Shown: positions 4,331-6,170 of the stretch, piece by piece
Position numbering within the stretch: position 1 is the first letter of the stretch
How the letters are laid out: every line of letters begins with the position of its first letter
Assembly: GCA_965178525.1 (NCBI GenBank)
Contig: CBCXVS010000371.1
Span: forward strand, 1 to 6,170
Origin: CBCXVS01 sp965178525
GTDB taxonomy: Bacteria > Tectomicrobia > Entotheonellia > Entotheonellales > Entotheonellaceae
Direction: 5' to 3'
Length of the DNA: 6,170 nucleotides
Translations under genes and position numbers: made by a program
The notes under the pieces: model-generated
Database searches by the model: none
Told to the model about the DNA's origin: nothing
The model's input: only the letters and a program-made list of their open reading frames with translations

Positions 4331-5737
4331 TTACAGTGACTCGAGAAACCGCACCAATGCCTCTCGGTCGGTGCGAGACAGATGTCGAAAGCGCTCCCGC
4401 GCTGCCTCGGCTTCGCCACCGTGCCACAAAATCGCCTCGGTTAAATTCCGCGCTCGCCCATCATGCAAGAAATTCGTGTGGCCGTTGACCTTGGGCACAA
4501 GACCGATCCCCCAGAGCGGCGGCGTGCGCCACTCCCGACCTGTCGCGTCAAAATCCGGACGGTCATCGGACAGCAATGTGCCCATGTCATGCAAAAGTAA
4601 ATCGGTGTATGGGTGGATGGTTTGATGCGATAGCGTCGGCAATCCGGCGACCGGGCCGGCGCGCCAGGTCGAGACATGGCATCGCCCGCACTGCGCCTGC
4701 GCGAAGATCCGCTCGCCCCGTTGCACGGCGGCGTCATCAACATCGCGCCGCGCCGGCACGGCGAGGGTGCGGCTGTAAAAAATGACCTGCTCAAGGCGCT
4801 CGGGCGCGATCTCCGGTTGCCCGCCGGTTGGCGCGGCGTTGCAGCTGGCTTGCGCCGCGGTGCAATTTTGGCGTGGGAAGAGAGCCGAGGTGATGCCGAT
4901 ATCGCCGAGAAACGCGCCCGTGGTTTGCTGCGCCACCGTGGGCTGATTGGCTTTCCACCCAAAGCGCCCCAGCACCTGCCGCTGTTGCGCCCAGTCCCAG
5001 ACCCGATTCGGCCGCCCGGAAATGCCGTCGCCGTCCCGGTCATTGGGATCGGCCAAGGCGAGCAGCGCCCGTTTGGGAATGGCTTCGAGCAGGCCGAGGC
5101 CGATTATAAACGGCGCAGTGCGGGGCGATAGGCGGACCTCGGGGTGCAGGGGGCCGTAGCGCAGATCGGTGATCATGTAGGTCGGGTGTCGGAGTTGATA
5201 CGGTTCGCCGTTGGCAAACTGGCCCGAGATCGCCTCGTAGGCGATGGTCACCTGGCCTTCCGGCTCAACGCCTGGGATCGCCAGCCCGTTCAGTTGGTCG
5301 CCATACCTGGGTTCCGGCGCCACGCCAGCGCGCCGATTATGGCCCGGTATGCTCAGCCGCAGCAGCATCGAGACCATCGGTTCGTCGGGGTGGCGTGGCA
5401 GGCGGCCGCGGCCGTCGTGTCGATGGCAGGCGGAACAGGAGCGGGCATTGTAGAGCGGCCCGAGTCCATCTCTCGCTTGGGTGGAGGCGGGCGCGATGAC
5501 CCAGTTGCGGTTGAAAAACGAGTTGCCAACGAAAAACTGCGTTTGTTGAGGCGACGACAAGCCTGGGATAGGTTGGCCAAAAGCCTGGCGCGATGTGGCC
5601 CATACGGTGGCGGCACCGCCGGAGAGCGCCGCCTGGGGCGAGGGCGTCGCCCCGGCTCCCAGGGCCGATAGGCCCCATGCCATTGCGAATAAACCCAAGG
5701 CGCTGTACGCCAGACCACGATGCCGGTTACCTTGCAT
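4331..5737 (-). CDS. di-haem oxidoreductase, DHOR/DUF1111 (putative peroxidase)
   Basis: An exported c-type cytochrome of the DHOR (DUF1111, 'thiol oxidoreductase') family, and the one clearly intact large gene here. Counting from ATG 5737 (468 aa), a hydrophobic leader spans about residues 9-30. The first haem site CSACH is at 101-105 and the second, CGRCH, at 350-354. An Asp-rich loop (DPNDRDGDGISGRPNRVWD) lies near 230-249. The C-terminal signature blocks DMGTLLSDDRPDFDATGREW, RTPPLWGIGL and FLHDGRARNLTEAILWHGG are complete, ending FLESL. The frame is open to 5818, but that part is antisense to the XRE fragment and begins with TTG, so ATG 5737 or 5752 is more likely; neither has a good Shine-Dalgarno. 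DHOR genes often sit beside imelysin genes in iron-regulated operons, where the cytochrome is thought to aid periplasmic iron oxidation or handling. No Fur box is visible at its 5' end. Confidence 0.9.
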   Translation of the reverse strand: MQGNRHRGLAYSALGLFAMAWGLSALGAGATPSPQAALSGGAATVWATSRQAFGQPIPGLSSPQQTQFFVGNSFFNRNWVIAPASTQARDGLGPLYNARSCSACHRHDGRGRLPRHPDEPMVSMLLRLSIPGHNRRAGVAPEPRYGDQLNGLAIPGVEPEGQVTIAYEAISGQFANGEPYQLRHPTYMITDLRYGPLHPEVRLSPRTAPFIIGLGLLEAIPKRALLALADPNDRDGDGISGRPNRVWDWAQQRQVLGRFGWKANQPTVAQQTTGAFLGDIGITSALFPRQNCTAAQASCNAAPTGGQPEIAPERLEQVIFYSRTLAVPARRDVDDAAVQRGERIFAQAQCGRCHVSTWRAGPVAGLPTLSHQTIHPYTDLLLHDMGTLLSDDRPDFDATGREWRTPPLWGIGLVPKVNGHTNFLHDGRARNLTEAILWHGGEAEAARERFRHLSRTDREALVRFLESL

Positions 5738-5887
5738 AGGGGCGCGCGCCATGCGAGTTACAAATACTATCAGCGGCTCGAGTCCGGGCAGGTGAATCCC
5801 ACGTTGGTCACGCTGCAAAAGCTGACGGCCGCGTTTGATGTGGCCGTCTACGACCTCTTTCGGCCAGAGTCACAGCATGAACGGTAA
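5720..5887 (+). pseudogene. XRE-type (Cro/C1) HTH regulator, C-terminal fragment
   Basis: A 55-codon frame from ATG 5720 to TAA 5887. Residues from about 14 on read YKYYQRLESGQVNPTLVTLQ, then KLTAAFDVAVYDLF, the recognition helix and last helices of a Cro/C1-type DNA-binding domain. The first two helices (normally LRxxRxxxGLSQEELA) are missing. The upstream sequence (MPVTLHRGARHAS) is antisense to the start of the DHOR gene and unlike the family, so a rearrangement probably removed the front. The end overlaps the following hmuT-like frame by 11 bases (ATGAACGGTAA), showing the two were a translationally coupled pair. It may once have regulated the haem-uptake genes. Family is clear; the fragment cannot bind DNA normally. 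Confidence 0.65.
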
Positions 5888-6170
5888 GTGCCCGAACAAA
5901 ACTAAATTCATATTTTTCCTCTGGAAAAACGATGTCGCTCATGTTGTCCAGGAACTTAGACGCTGGCGCTGGCTCGGCTGCATTCGGGTCTGGGGCATCG
6001 CCGCTCATGCCGCCTGGGCCGCCACGCAGGCTGGGCCCGTCTCGGCCGCAAACGCGCGCATCGTGGCCATCGGCGGCGCTGTCACTGAAATTGTCTATGA
6101 CCTGGGCGCTGGCCCCCAGGTCGTTGGCGTGGATACGTCAAGTACCTATCCGCTGGCGGCAACCCAACTG
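5877..6170 (+). CDS. hmuT: haem ABC transporter substrate-binding protein (HmuT-like), 5' part
   Basis: The frame is open from ATG 5877 to the window edge (98 codons) and continues beyond. From about residue 61 it reads ARIVAIGGAVTEIVYDLGAG, then PQVVGVDTSSTYPLAATQL. This is the hallmark N-terminal beta-alpha unit of HmuT-type periplasmic haem-binding proteins (Peripla_BP_2 fold). They hand haem to the HmuUV permease and ATPase. A basic-then-hydrophobic leader (RRWRWLGCIRVWGIAA, near residues 32-47) precedes an Ala-rich cleavage region, fitting export. No other start codon lies in frame before the leader, so ATG 5877 is the only standard choice, giving an unusually long pre-leader of about 30 residues. 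It overlaps the XRE fragment by 11 bases and has no strong Shine-Dalgarno, so coupled translation is likely. hmuUV would be expected just outside the window. Confidence 0.8.
   Translation, partial: MNGKCPNKTKFIFFLWKNDVAHVVQELRRWRWLGCIRVWGIAAHAAWAATQAGPVSAANARIVAIGGAVTEIVYDLGAGPQVVGVDTSSTYPLAATQL

Noticed and set aside
4441..5043. 200-codon minus-strand open frame and several plus-strand frames inside the DHOR gene
   Set aside because: The DHOR frame carries both CxxCH sites and the family blocks; the others are low-complexity Arg/Ser/Pro shadows typical of GC-rich genes.
5808..6008. 66-codon minus-strand frame opposite hmuT
   Set aside because: It is antisense to the XRE end and to the HmuT leader region, with no family resemblance.

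Overview
The window is a GC-rich, AT-punctuated bacterial segment. Exported proteins (a lipoprotein-type leader, a periplasmic di-haem cytochrome and an ABC substrate-binding protein) point to a Gram-negative organism. The taxon cannot be fixed from this sequence. The mix of a short-chain 7Fe-type ferredoxin, a bacterioferritin and a tiny CC-x9-C-x2-C protein would fit Nitrospirota or a proteobacterial relative, but that is a weak inference.

The common theme is iron. From left to right: (1) 1-260 holds a possible gene tail and a 10-bp inverted repeat. (2) 259-1126 on the minus strand holds a 79-aa conserved-looking small protein and a collapsed DUF4198-type periplasmic protein gene. (3) 1127-1504 is mostly non-coding and carries a textbook 7-1-7 Fur box at 1422-1436. 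(4) 1505-2187 on the plus strand holds the front half of a ferredoxin, a 40-aa Cys/Lys-rich protein and a 71-aa two-helix membrane protein. (5) 2222-2825 on the minus strand holds a bacterioferritin with its own sigma70-type promoter, a strong Shine-Dalgarno, an in-frame amber codon and a terminator hairpin. (6) 2938-5737 on the minus strand is a DHOR (di-haem DUF1111) - imelysin - HTTM gene train, in which only the first gene is intact. (7) 5720-6170 on the plus strand holds the tail of an XRE regulator overlapping the start of a haem-transporter binding protein (HmuT type), which runs off the window.

The genes would work together in iron and haem acquisition (DHOR, imelysin, HmuT), storage (bacterioferritin) and use (ferredoxin), under Fur-type control. 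What stands out is the damage. At least five of the iron-related or neighbouring genes are interrupted: DUF4198 by TGA plus internal loss, ferredoxin by loss of its second half, bacterioferritin by TAG, imelysin by a frameshift plus TAA, and HTTM by a homopolymer frameshift plus truncation. The DHOR gene and the visible part of hmuT look intact. Each in-frame stop can be explained by one C-to-T change in a Gln or Arg codon. The window therefore reads as a decaying, rearranged iron island, or as an error-prone assembly of one. I see no RNA genes, CRISPR array or recognisable transposase.
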